Assembly (NCBI GenBank): GCA_029449245.1
Contig: JANATF010000014.1
Span: 624,501-688,500, forward strand
Source of the DNA: Mortierella alpina
Taxonomy: Eukaryota > Mortierellomycota > Mortierellomycetes > Mortierellales > Mortierellaceae
Direction: 5' to 3'
DNA length: 64,000 nucleotides
The position numbers and the translations under genes are program-made. This document shows positions 36,401-47,026 of this stretch, piece by piece (the first letter of the stretch is position 1; the number at the start of each line of letters is the position of its first letter). Under the pieces are notes generated by a model. It worked only from the letters and a program-made list of their open reading frames with translations, did not search any database and was not told where the DNA came from.

Positions 36401-36477
36401 TGAGCAAGAAGGACGCGTTTCTCAAGGCGTGGATGGATTTTCTTGGAGACAAGGCTGATGTCAGGTACATCGAGTGA
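33440..36477 (+). CDS. SF1 DNA/RNA helicase, IGHMBP2/Hcs1-like
   Basis: Nine exons, join(33440..33654,33759..34019,34103..34135,34223..34551,34668..35057,35191..35192,35278..35982,36083..36245,36347..36477), close in frame at 742 residues. UPF1-like SF1B helicases of this group unwind DNA or RNA 5'-3'. Visible motifs are: an N-terminal beta-barrel region ([16 protein letters not shown]); Walker [31 protein letters not shown] (motif II); [10 protein letters not shown] (III); [11 protein letters not shown] (IV); [19 protein letters not shown] (V); and VAMTRSK (VI). It lacks the R3H and AN1 domains of animal IGHMBP2, like yeast Hcs1. Exon 6 is only 2 nt (cc), required to keep frame and yielding the conserved Ala after ATQALE. 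The start is the least certain point; the first donor (gttcgc) is weak. Confidence 0.88.
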
Positions 36478-38091
36478 TCAGGCAACATACAGTATCGGCG
36501 AGCAGAACAAAGTGAGAAGAGGCTCGAGTTTAAGGATTCAAGCCCACCACCCCTACGCCTACACAATATATCCCCTGAAGACCGAGGTTCTTTGCGCATG
36601 AATAATTTGTGTGCCGTGTGATGTGCGCTGGCTATGCGGCAGTGCGGAGCACCGCGGATCGTGGTGTGGCGAGGACACCCAGTGACAGGTTGCTCGCTAC
36701 GCTAATTTTAGCGTTTGCCAGCCCCGTGTTGTGTTTCGCGGTCAGGCCATGGTCCCATCTCCCCTTTCATGCCTCTCTCTCTCTACTGTGTCTCCGTGCT
36801 TTTTTACATTTGCACCGATCCTGTTTTCTTGGTCGACCTTTGGCCCCTCATTCTCCCCCCTTGTTTTATTATCGACCTTTTTGTTAATTGCATCTTTGTT
36901 GATGTTCTCAGATCGCTGCGTATGGACCAAGGCGAGCAGTGGAAAAGTGGCAAATGATTACGCCCGTTGCAACGACGGTAATTAAGCCATTGCCCATGCA
37001 TTGACTGAGGAGGAGGAGGGGGAAGGAGGGGGGGGGGGTGCGCAATTGTGTCCCTGGGTATGGCTCAACAGAGGTATGAATTAGGACAGGAGTTGTGCTC
37101 CCAACGAAAGAAAGAAAAGAAACCTCCTTGTAGATCGGGCGCAAAAGAAAAGAAGTTGGCTTGATCGGTTTGATCCATAGCACGAGAAGTTTTTTTGACC
37201 CCCTTCAATGTTTGCAGATTGCAGGCAAAGGCAGGCGAAGGAAGGGACAGTGACAGAGTGAAGGCTGGAAGGAGAAAAGAACGAGAGAGCGAAGGAAGCA
37301 TGGTGGACACGGTGCCATTGGAATAGCGGATACACGCCTGAGCAGACAGCATGAGTGAGGGGTGGGGCTTTTTAACCTCCTTGCGAGCGCAAATCGCATT
37401 TTTCTCTTTTGCTGTCACTCTCTCTCTTTTTCCACTCTCTTATTTTCCTGTCCTCTTGCTTGCGTCCCATCCCCCCGTTCCTCCACCCGCGCCCTCTCTT
37501 TGCCCATCCCCTTCGCTTGCACCCTCACGCTCGCTCTCTCGCCCACACCACACCACACCGCCGACCTGTGCAGACCCTTGTCATTGTCCGATTCTCGCAT
37601 TTCGACCTGTCCAAGGTGCCACATTCCCTTGTCCCATTCCTTCATTCTCGACTCCGACAACTTCTCTCTAGCAGTCGAAAAAAAGTTTTTCGTTACCGAG
37701 TACGTATCCGCATTACCGTACCCAGACTGTTCGCAGAAAGCTTCCGTGGAGTCGGTACTGTCGCGAATATTACAAGCCTAGTATCCTACTCACTCGTATC
37801 GGGAAAAGTGACAACGGTCGCAGGCTTTGCATTCTTGGCAGCGCACTGGTCTTGGATAATGCAGCCCCTTGCACTCTTTTTGCCTCCTTTTCCACAATGA
37901 ATCCTCTCATGAACCTGATGCAACCAAGAATGGAATCGAATCAACCCTTGAGAAGCTACTAACCAAAAACAAAAAAAAAAACGCTTCCGCGGCTCTTAAC
38001 CCTCCCTATAACTATTCTCCTCTAGGCTTGCAACAAGTTAAAGTCCTCCCTACTCAACAACCAGATCAGCACGAAATAGTTTCTGCCCAGC
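36478..38091. other. Intergenic region with CT-rich promoter
   Basis: No gene is supported. A G-run lies at about 37029-37039. From 37390 to 37560 the + strand is CT-rich, the leader type seen before other genes here. The G-beta leader extends to the ATG at 38092. Confidence 0.5.
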
Positions 38092-39560
38092 ATGAGTTCA
38101 GATATGGCAGAGCGCATTGCTAATGCGCGCAAGGAAGCAGAGTATCTGAAGGACAAGATCAGAGAGAAGAAACAAGCATTGAACGACACGTCGTGTAAGT
38201 TGTTGGCACACGACCCTTTTTTTTTTTTTTGGTATATTCGCGCGGTCGCCGAAACTTTAATTCGGTCTAACCAAAGTCTGCTCGTTATTGCCTTTTCCGC
38301 CTTCTTCCCCGCCGCCGCTCCCTATCGAATGTCCACGCGTCTCTGTGCGTATCAATAGTAAGGGTCATGTCACAAGAACTAGAGCCCTTGACTAGGATCG
38401 GAATACGCGTACGTCGAGTACTCAAAGGCCATTTGGCCAAGATTTATGCTATGCACTGGGGTACCGACAAGCGGCACCTGGTCTCAGCCTCACAGGACGG
38501 CAAGCTAATTGTCTGGGACGCCTACTCAACCAACAAAGTCTATGCTATTCCTCTGCGTTCCTCCTGGGTCATGACGTGCGCCTACGCTCCCACTGGGAAC
38601 TTTGTTGCCTGTGGTGGTCTCGATAACATGTGCTCAATCTTCAATTTGCGTACGCGCGAAGGATCCGTCAAGGTGGCACGGGAGCTGAGTGCGCACACAG
38701 GTTACCTCTCTTGCTGTCGCTTCCTGAATGATCGTCAAATCCTAACATCTAGTGGAGATATGAGCAATATGCTTTGGGATGTTGATGCGGGTGTCAAGAT
38801 CATGGAGTTCAACGACCACACTGGCGATGTCATGAGGTAAACACACAATACGAAAAAGAACATCGTGCTCGTCTCGTTTAGGAGGACCTTGTGCTTACTT
38901 TCATCTCATTTGCTATCCAGTCTATCTATATCCCCGGATCAACGCCTATTCGTCTCTGGTGCGTGCGATTCCACAGCAAAAGTTTGGGACATTAGGTCAG
39001 GAAAGTGCGTTCAGACTTTCACAGGACACGAATCCGATATCAATGCTGTGCAGTAAGTTGCGCTCACTCTATGATGCACACCCGAAAGATCCACTGTGCG
39101 TCAACTGGCGACTAATGGATACATTTCTCCATTTGTATAGATTCTTCCCCAACGGTGATGCTTTTGGAACTGGATCAGACGATGCATCTTGTCGCCTGTT
39201 TGATCTTCGTGCAGATCGTGAAATGAACATCTACACGCACGATAATATCCTATGCGGAATCACGTCGGTCGGGTTCTCAATTTCAGGTCGATTGATGTTT
39301 GCAGGATATGATGATTACAACTGCAATGTGTGGGACACACTACGTGGCGAGCGTGTTGGAGTCTTGATGGGACACGAAAATCGTGTCAGTTGTCTCGGAG
39401 TCGCCAGCGACGGTATGGCATTGTGCACTGGAAGCTGGGATACATGTCTAAAGGTATGCAATTCTGTATCTGATATTTTTGGGACATGTAAGCCGATGCA
39501 ATGCGTATAGACTAGTAGACTAATTGACCGCACTTTTGTCATTGTTAGGTGTGGTCTTGA
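38092..39560 (+). CDS. Heterotrimeric G-protein beta subunit
   Basis: Five exons, join(38092..38194,38359..38836,38921..39052,39141..39453,39549..39560), give 345 residues, the normal length for G-beta. The N-terminal coiled-coil helix ([19 protein letters not shown]) pairs with G-gamma. Seven WD40 blades follow, beginning [16 protein letters not shown] and including [37 protein letters not shown] and [12 protein letters not shown]. The last exon carries only the codons VWS and the stop. The protein couples seven-transmembrane receptors to adenylate cyclase or MAPK signalling at the plasma membrane. Identity to animal and fungal G-beta is high throughout, so this is the main G-beta type rather than a Gnb-like (RACK1) protein. 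Confidence 0.95.
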
Positions 39561-40068
39561 TCTCTGGAACACAAACTAGCCTCGTCTGCGTTGAAACTTT
39601 GTGGGTTGTAGGGCCGAGTTAACCAGCGCCTTGTAGACTGTGATCCCTCTCTGCCTCATACCAGCTAGCCCGCTTACTATTACCAGCAATAATATCTTCT
39701 TTGTGTCTTTGTGTGTTTTTCCTCAGCCTTGGCTCGCAGGATGATCGGATGGCAGGAGTGGGACACGCAACCCAAACGAAAGAGAGTCGTCCAAGGAATG
39801 ATGAGAATTGCGGGGGACCACTCAGAACTCTCCAATCCCTCCGGTTCAAACGATATCAGCTTCCGCGCATCTCATTGGCCAACGATAAAACTGTCCTCTC
39901 AACCTTGTTTTTCTTCTCACCTTGTTCTTTGCCATTCTTTTTCCATTCCTTCCTTCCTTCTTTTTTCCCACCATCACCCCCTTCATCATCGCCATCATCC
40001 CATCCTTTTCTGCACAATAGCCCTCACTTTGAACCCGAGCTTATCAAAACACTAAGAAAAGAAAAGAA
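39561..40068. other. Intergenic spacer
   Basis: The 3' flank of the G-beta gene and CT-rich leader DNA (39900-40020) of the next gene. No other coding region is supported. Confidence 0.5.
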
Positions 40069-40947
40069 ATGTCGTCTCTTAAAGTACAGCCGCTCACGTC
40101 CAAGAACCGTACTGGGGCTACGAGCGTCGTCTTTGACTGCCATATGCGGTCGGTCTCTGCCAGCTTCAATTTCCTCAAGCTCCGCCCCATGGCGTTCATT
40201 TTATGGACCACGATCTCCACAGCCATCTTCAAATTCCGTCAGACGCATCTTCAAAACTATAGCGAGATCCTTCTGGTCCTCTCTGGGTCCGTCATCGTTG
40301 CTCAGGTCGCCTTGTTTCTGGCACTTTTGTACGAAGCCTCCACACAAGCCCCTGGCCCCAACGTCGTGGGAAAGTTGGACGAATTTGCAGACCAGGACCA
40401 CCAGAGTACTGGAACAACAACAACAGCAGCAACAGTTGGATCGTCTTCAACTGCTGGTACGAGCTCTGGAGATGTCAAGAAGCGAGCAACAAAGGATTCA
40501 TCCTCAGCAGGAACCTCTAGTAACGACTTGACGCCCACACCATCCAAGAGAGTCATCAACAAGGACAATTTATTCTGGGTCCTGGAGCAAGGCGAGGACG
40601 TCATTGGATGTATCGGCGCTCTGGTGGACAGATCCAAGGGTGAAGCACAGTTGGTGAGCTGGGCTGTGACCCCCAACAGTCAACGTAAAGGGGCTGGAAC
40701 GTTGTTGTTGAAGACGGCCATGGATCAGTTGTGCGGCGAGACGAATGCGGCGGGCAACAACGGCACCAAGAAGGATAAGAAACGAATCGACAAGGTCTGG
40801 GTGGTGTTGCAAGGGTTCCAGATTCCGGCCTTGAGATTGTACCATAAGCTGGGGTTTGTTCAGGTGGACAGGGCCCCCGAATGGTTGGGCGAGAGAGTGG
40901 TGTTGGAGATGATGACCAAGGATTGGATCAAGAAGGTCCAGCACTAA
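40069..40947 (+). CDS. Membrane-associated GNAT acetyltransferase (NAT8-like)
   Basis: A single-exon gene of 292 residues; the start is in the context gaaaATGtcg. Two hydrophobic segments at about residues 40-55 and 63-85 resemble the hairpin membrane anchor of NAT8-type N-acetyltransferases. A Ser/Thr-rich insertion (about 105-165) separates the anchor from the GNAT fold. That fold shows FWVLEQGEDVIGCIGALV, then AQLVSWAVTPNSQRKGAGTLLLKTAM (the acetyl-CoA loop Q-R-K-G-A-G), then VVLQGFQIPALRLYHKLGFVQVD. The active site probably faces the ER or Golgi lumen or the cytosol; the substrate is unknown. A 32-A tract lies about 45 bp after the stop codon. Confidence 0.8.
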   Translation: MSSLKVQPLTSKNRTGATSVVFDCHMRSVSASFNFLKLRPMAFILWTTISTAIFKFRQTHLQNYSEILLVLSGSVIVAQVALFLALLYEASTQAPGPNVVGKLDEFADQDHQSTGTTTTAATVGSSSTAGTSSGDVKKRATKDSSSAGTSSNDLTPTPSKRVINKDNLFWVLEQGEDVIGCIGALVDRSKGEAQLVSWAVTPNSQRKGAGTLLLKTAMDQLCGETNAAGNNGTKKDKKRIDKVWVVLQGFQIPALRLYHKLGFVQVDRAPEWLGERVVLEMMTKDWIKKVQH

Positions 40948-40992
40948 AAGCTATGTATTAGACAAGAGCAGTACAACATAGAGAACACGAAT

Positions 40993-41028
<36 letters not shown>

Positions 41029-41331
41029 TGTACAATCTGATATTCATATTCTTTTATGTGTTTTTCTTTCCTTCTCTTTCACCAAGCGAAACGAACAATT
41101 ATGAGAAGTCAAAAAAGTAGATAGACATAGGATGGAAGCAGTAATCATTATCAACCAACAAATGCGGGCACAACTAGAAGCGAGACAGAGAGATACATAG
41201 ATGAGCAGAGAGAGAGAGAGAGACAGCGAGAGGAAAAGACAGAGACAGAGATAGAGACAGAGCGATACATCGATAGATACATCGATAGAGAGATTCAAGA
41301 TTGAGGAAGAAGGTGGTGGAAAGGGGTTGGA
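40948..41331. other. Intergenic spacer between convergent genes
   Basis: It holds the A32 tract at 40994-41025 and a GA/GATA-rich simple-sequence stretch (41190-41300) with gatagatacatcgatag motifs. No gene is seen. Confidence 0.55.
40994..41025 (+). repeat. Poly(A) tract, 32 A
   Basis: Thirty-two consecutive A located 47 bp after the stop of the GNAT gene, on the coding strand. It could be slippage or the tail of an old retroposed transcript. The GNAT gene just upstream is intronless, which would fit retroposition, but no target-site duplication was found. Confidence 0.85.
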
Positions 41332-44300
41332 TTATAATGAAGGATGAACCGGGTATGGGACCGCGTCCTTCAGGAGCTCCTTCCAGTTAAATCGCCGGAT
41401 CTCTGAGCCGTCCAGGATCGAGGTTGCATCCACCTCTGGCTCGATTTGAGCGGCAATCGCATAGCAATGATCCTCGTCCAGAAGAGCCTCTTCAAATGAC
41501 CATCCTTCTTCTGGCAGGATCTCGGGCTTGGGCTCATGAACCTCGACCACAGTGGAGAGAATCGGCTATGTTTTTTTTATAGATCGGCGATGTAGGTGTT
41601 AATACGGGGTTCGATCTCGAGGTCCTCCTTAATCAAAAGCCTCAGTCAGAACGCTTGTGTGTGGATGTGAAATTAAAGTGCCTCTACGCCTTGTGAGGTA
41701 CACAAATTGTCCAAACGTTTGGTACTCATGCACTTCGGTGCTTGATTATGCGATTCCTTTTGTCCGTGATATGCATGCACGCGACTTTTGGTGTGATTTG
41801 CAGAGTCGGGTCGCGTACTGTGGTGGGGAGTGAGAGAATGAGAGAGAAGAAACCAAAAAAAGAGGGGTGGTTGCAATTGTGTTACCTTCTCTGTTTCTTG
41901 TTCATCCTGAATGGTTAACTCAATGGACTTGAGATTAAAATCCTCGGCGACATCGAGAGCCTTGACGATCGACTCCTTGAGGCACCATAACCGATAGAAC
42001 CGTCGCAGTTGCTGACTCCTTTCAGTGCTGGCGCATGAGGCCTGAGAGGAACTATCTGTGTCTGTTGTCGCCTCTGTCATGAACACCATCTCCTTTGGCG
42101 TAAACTGTTTATTACGTTTTTGTATATACACATATATACAACCGAAGAAAGAGAAAAAGAAAGGGAGAGGAGGGACAGAGAGAAAGTTGGGTTGAAAGGG
42201 CTGTTAGCCGGGGTTCTACGACCAAAATGGATCGGGTGCACAGCGTGGTTTTCTGAACCGATGACAGAGCTCATCCTCCCTGCTCATTTTTCGGGAAAGA
42301 CGAAGATAGGCAGGCAGACGGCGAGGAAAGGGAAGGGGTAGGATAGGAGATAAAGATTCGGGTGCAGAGAAAAGAAAGGTGATGACATGGTACATGAATC
42401 CTTTTGTTAGAAAACGATAATTGCAAATGCCAGCGGAAAACTAGAGTACCAACTGAAGGAGCCAGGGATGCAGAATGTGATCAAGAGAATGGGATGAAAA
42501 TACACATGCGGAGAGAAGGGACAAAAGGGAAAGGGGGGTTACCGACGATGCTTTGTGGACCATTGTAACGAGAGACAGAGAGCTGCTGTCATGAACGATA
42601 GAGAGCTGCTGTCATGAACGATGGAACGGGTCACTCCATCTCTTCTCTAATCTCTTGTTCAGAACCAGAAGTGCCAATTATCCTAATGCCCAAAAAGTAC
42701 TGCACCGTGATATCGTAGGAGAACCAAAACAAGGGAGGTGCCCAAGATTGTCGCGTCCTATTGCATACTACCAATCCATAGCACAGTTCAACGTCTGTGT
42801 GTTTGTGTAAAAGATGCTTCTTGCATATGCACTTCGGGTGCAATGCGGCTAGCCAGGTGGGTTCAACGAAGTGGATAAGTTCTCGGGTTGGTCAAAGTTC
42901 ACGGAGGGTTTGCTACGCCATTCAGCAAAGCACTATGGTAATGATATATTACCGTCCTCCTCCAGTTTAAACCGGAGCGTCCACTATTGTCAACAACGGA
43001 CGTTCAGGTACCCCCCCTCCCTCCCCCCCTCCCAGCAAGCAGCTGAGAGTTAAGATTCATTAAACATTACACATACTCACGCGTAAAAAAAAGGGAAGGG
43101 GCGAACAGAGATCGAGATCATCACATACCTGATCTTGAAGGCTGGAGGAGTAGTTGAATGGCTCTCCTGGATTGTGCTCCTGAAAGTCCATGACATCAAC
43201 CCCGAGACGCACCAGGCTGTCCGCCGACGAGTCCGTTTCGCCTACGAGAATGACCCAATCGCCGTGATGCGTAATATTGAAACTCACGTTCCTAAGATGC
43301 TCTGGTGATAACTATCCAAAGGCACATTTATGCAAAAAAAAAAAAAAAATGTAATCAGATATTTGCCTCTGTTTTTTTCTTGCGTCAGTTAGTAAGCTAA
43401 GGAGGGGAGAGCCAACGACTTTTTCCGTCAAACAGGATTAAAAAAGGAAAAAGGTCGTGGGTTCTGTTGGGACGATTGGATCGAGTCCTGCAGAAGCAAG
43501 CAGTAACTGCCGATAGTGATAAGAGTTTTCTAAGAAAAAAAAAGAAAACTGACATAATGCCTCCACAACGGAGCAACCAGATCGTTACTCTCGTTTGAAT
43601 ATCAACATGAAAATAATCAGTTGACACGTATCGTGCTCTCGCGTCTTGTTCCTCAGTCTTTACGCTCTTCTGCGATCCAAGCGCAACAAGGACGACAGAG
43701 GATCATGAAGACGGGAGAGGAAACACGGGAGGGAAGAGAGTACAGTACTATCGATTTGGTACGTGAATGGACCACCTCCATGCTTTAACAGAGAGAGAGC
43801 GTGAAAGAAGGGCGAAGGTGCTCTATTGATCAAGCTGTGTGCACCTCGCGTCGTCCAAGCAAAACATGAAGTCTTTTTTTCCACATTGTAATGCGTACCA
43901 CGGCGAGAGTACAAAAGAAGAGCAAGGTCACCCATAGGGGTTGAAGGATAGGATGCACCCCAGCACCGCAGAAATACGCCCAATAGTGGCCATTGATAAC
44001 ACATGCGACTCACACGCATCAAACACGCAAACGTACCAGTACCGGCTTCTCGAGGTCGGAGCAATCAAACACCAGAGCTTCCCATTGGCAGTTATGATGT
44101 GCAGTAAAGAAGGCATGAATCATTAGGCGCGCGATCATTGCTCGCCTCATATCGTCCTCAAGTCGGAACTGAAGCAAGCCGTCGGACTCGGTCTTTGGCA
44201 GGAAATTGAGCAAGTTGGAGAGTGGAACGATGTTGACTCTGCCACAATCGTCGTCTGTGAGCGACGTGACCAATGGCTCGATATTCTCGAGCAGCAGAGG

Positions 44301-44336
44301 TTGGCGGATATTGAACGCCCACCGTGCTAGTGACAT
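41332..44336 (-). CDS. 4'-phosphopantetheinyl transferase (AASDHPPT/Lys5-type)
   Basis: The model complement(join(41332..41565,41886..42104,43129..43311,44037..44336)) gives 311 residues, against about 309 for human AASDHPPT. The enzyme moves phosphopantetheine from CoA to carrier-protein serines (alpha-aminoadipate reductase, fatty-acid and polyketide synthases). Sfp-type hallmarks in order are: RWAFNI at the N-terminus; FNITHHGDWVIL (substrate-binding His); LGVDVMDF (Mg-binding Asp); FTPKEM; and FYRLWCLKESIVKA (W-x2-KES-x2-KA). All junctions are phase 0. The three introns are 320, 1024 and 725 bp, far longer than the approximately 100-bp norm here. No exon, gene or transposon end was recognised inside them. 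Confidence 0.88.
42577..42622. repeat. Perfect 23-bp tandem duplication in an intron
   Basis: Two adjacent identical 23-bp copies (agagagctgctgtcatgaac plus gat) lie within the 1024-bp intron of the phosphopantetheinyl transferase gene. This is a recent small duplication. Confidence 0.95.
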
Positions 44337-45512
44337 GGTGATATATTTTTTTGATTGTCTTTCGGAAATTTGAACGGGTGTCGCCTGTCGGGTCCAGTTG
44401 ACTGAGTTTGCAGTTGTCCGTTGGGCAGTTAATAACGCGAAGGACAAGGGGTATAAGGGTCCGAGTGATCGCGATGGGGAATGGGTTGGAATGAGGGGTG
44501 CGGAATGGCCAAAGTCGCGTTTGAGATACTAAAATACGACGCTAAGAGTGTCCTATGAGAGGAGCAATTTTGTGGGGAAGTGTTGTAGTTTTAGTGGCAG
44601 AAGTGAGGTGGTGTTTGGAGAAGTGGCGAAAGAGATTGAGATCAAGTCAGGCTGAAGGCAATGGAGGAATGGCCAAGCGCCCGAATGACGGAATCGAAGA
44701 GTCGACAGAAACACAAAAGAGAAAAGAGTACCAGGGTGTCTAGAGAGCGCAAGAAGGAACGAGAAGAAAAGAGAGAGAAGGAGAGAACAGAAAATAGAGA
44801 CAGAGAGCGGACCACAGCAGGCACAACAGGCGTCCGTGGTCTGTCTTTGAGCATGCCACGCCATCGCCAGATAGAGAGAGCCTTGTCATCTCATCCCTCG
44901 TCGCACCACTCGTTGCGACCCGCGGTCATGGCCCCTCGGCTTTACTGCATCCTTCATTTTCAATCGCCGCCTGGAGAGAGAGGGTCCCTGGACGCTCCTC
45001 CCTTCAACCGCGTCCCGTACGGAACTAATGAACCCTCCTCCCCCAGAGTGGGGCGCATAGAGAGGAACGGAGGAAGGCGTGTTTGCAATTGGAGGATCGG
45101 GGTCTACCCGATAGATCTCACACGCCTCACCATGCAGTGCAAGTGTCGTTCCACGAAGCACGAAGCACGAACAAGGAGGGAGAGCAAACAATGGCTTCTT
45201 GCAGAGCCGTAACCTGCATCCTTCGTGACAACAAGGGCCATTTGGCGTATCGGCACTCTGCCACTCGCACCAGAGCTCTCTGCCCTGCCAAATTGCGCCT
45301 GCGGAAATGACATGACACGTCCACACTGACGCGACAGCCGTCACCTTATTTTTTCTTATTTCTTGTCTCGTTTGCCACCAAAATATGGCGCGGCTATTCC
45401 TCCAGCATCCACGTCCCTCCATTACACATCCAACGTTCTGCGAGCACACACCTCTAGAGTCATTGACGATCCTCTTTTCACTCTTTACACAAAGCACAAT
45501 CTAAATTCAACA
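44337..45512. other. Intergenic region between divergent genes
   Basis: This holds the promoters of the phosphopantetheinyl transferase (-) and MND1 (+). It contains a purine-rich stretch (44700-44820) that reads as Lys/Glu/Arg-rich in one frame, and a triple cacgaag repeat near 45155. I see no supported gene. Confidence 0.5.
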
Positions 45513-46740
45513 ATGGCAAGTGGGGCAGTGCGCATTACTCTCTTGGTCACGAAAGGGACACCTTTCTTGCAATGCACTCCAACCGTCGCCCCCGGACTAA
45601 AGCTCTCACCCTCCCATCACGAACGATCACGCCAATAGTCACGGAAGGGTCTTTCAGCAGCAGATAAGCGAACCAAACTGTTAGAGCTGCTCCATGAATC
45701 TGTAAGCACAGTTTTTTTTCCCAGTAATGCTGCCTCACTCTGGCGCAAATTCTAACCTCATGCTCGGCCCCTGCTTGCCAAACAGTGCACGTTCCACAAG
45801 TTGCAGGAGCTGGAAAAGACGGCTCCAAAGCTGAAAGGCATTGGTAAGGATCAAGCCAAACCAAAGGAGCTGACCAGCAACGGTTGCCTGTGAACCAAGG
45901 GCTACTGACTTGACTAACCACTCCCCCCCCCTTTTTTTGTTGTTGTTGTTGTTGTCATCCTGCCATGATGAATAGTACAGCAGTCGGTCAAGGACGTTTT
46001 ACAATCCCTAGTAGACGATGGTCTTGTAACGGTGGAGAAAATTGGAACCTCAAATTACTACTGGTCTTTTCCCAGTGCAGTGCAACAGTCGGTATGGGAT
46101 GGCTCACTGTTGCTGGCTTACTATGACCCTTGACGTCCCCCAGGCCTTTTTCTTGACATGATGTCTATTTTTCCAACTGCCTATAATTAGAAACATGCAA
46201 AGCTAGAGGCATTGCGGGAGGAGCTGCAGCGACTCGAGAATGCGAATGCAGAGTTGGAGGCGACCATTCAAAATGTATCTGGAGGGCGCGAGGACAGCGT
46301 AAGCCATGGACAGCGCGTAGAAAACAATAATGTTTGATGGCTCATGCCTCTTTTATGCTCGATCTCACACGTTCTCCTTTCAACCAGGATCATCGCCGCG
46401 AGCTCATGGCGCAACTTGTAGAGGCGGAAGCACTGGATGCCGAACTTCAAAAGGAACTTAAACAATACAGTGATAGCGATCCCACGTTGCTGGAAGCCCA
46501 GAGTAAGAGCGGATCGAATGTTTGACCCTGAAGCGAAAAATGATGCCAGGAAGGCCGAAACTCTAACCTTTGAAGAGTATATTGTTAGAGAAATACTCAC
46601 TAGTCGCAAAGGAGGCTGTCAATCGATGGACCGAGAACATTTTCACTTTTCAGTCATACTGCGTGAGCAATTTCAACATTGACCGACATGAGTTCAACCT
46701 CAACTTTGGCATATCGGATGACATGGATACTCTACCATGA
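45513..46740 (+). CDS. MND1: Meiotic recombination protein Mnd1
   Basis: Seven exons, join(45513..45527,45639..45701,45786..45843,45976..46091,46191..46298,46388..46502,46604..46740), give 203 residues, close to 205 in human. Mnd1 pairs with Hop2 to stimulate Dmc1/Rad51 strand invasion. Features in order are: KGLSAADKR start; winged-helix segment ending KLKGI; VKDVLQSLVDDGLV; IGTSNYYWSFPS, the family signature; a coiled coil (residues about 85-150); and the C-terminal helix EAVNRWTENIFTFQSYC. The first exon is only 15 nt (MASGA) with a gtgcgc donor, so the exact start is the weakest part. Intron 3 holds a (ttg)n microsatellite. Its presence indicates meiotic competence. Confidence 0.9.
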
Positions 46741-47026
46741 GACCTGTATGCCTTCATAGTTGCCACAGGCAATTTTGAGTTCAGAGCCTTGATGCACCTG
46801 GCGTTTGCTCTCTGTACATATTCGGCATATCTTGTTAACCAGCATATTCATTGCCATCGTTATCAGCATACCAGCAATACTCATGACTGCCTCCGTCGTT
46901 CGTCACCGTCCAGCACAGAGCACGGCGATGGTACCATGAGCAGAACCACATTTATTGCGCCTAAATTTTCATATGAAATAAACTGAAAAAGCGTCCTCTA
47001 CACCCTCGGACCTATGGATAGTTTGA

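Noticed and set aside
44661-45212. Lys/Glu/Arg-rich 183-codon frame
   Set aside because: Purine-rich simple sequence in the promoter between two divergent genes; no ordered domain or homologous motif.
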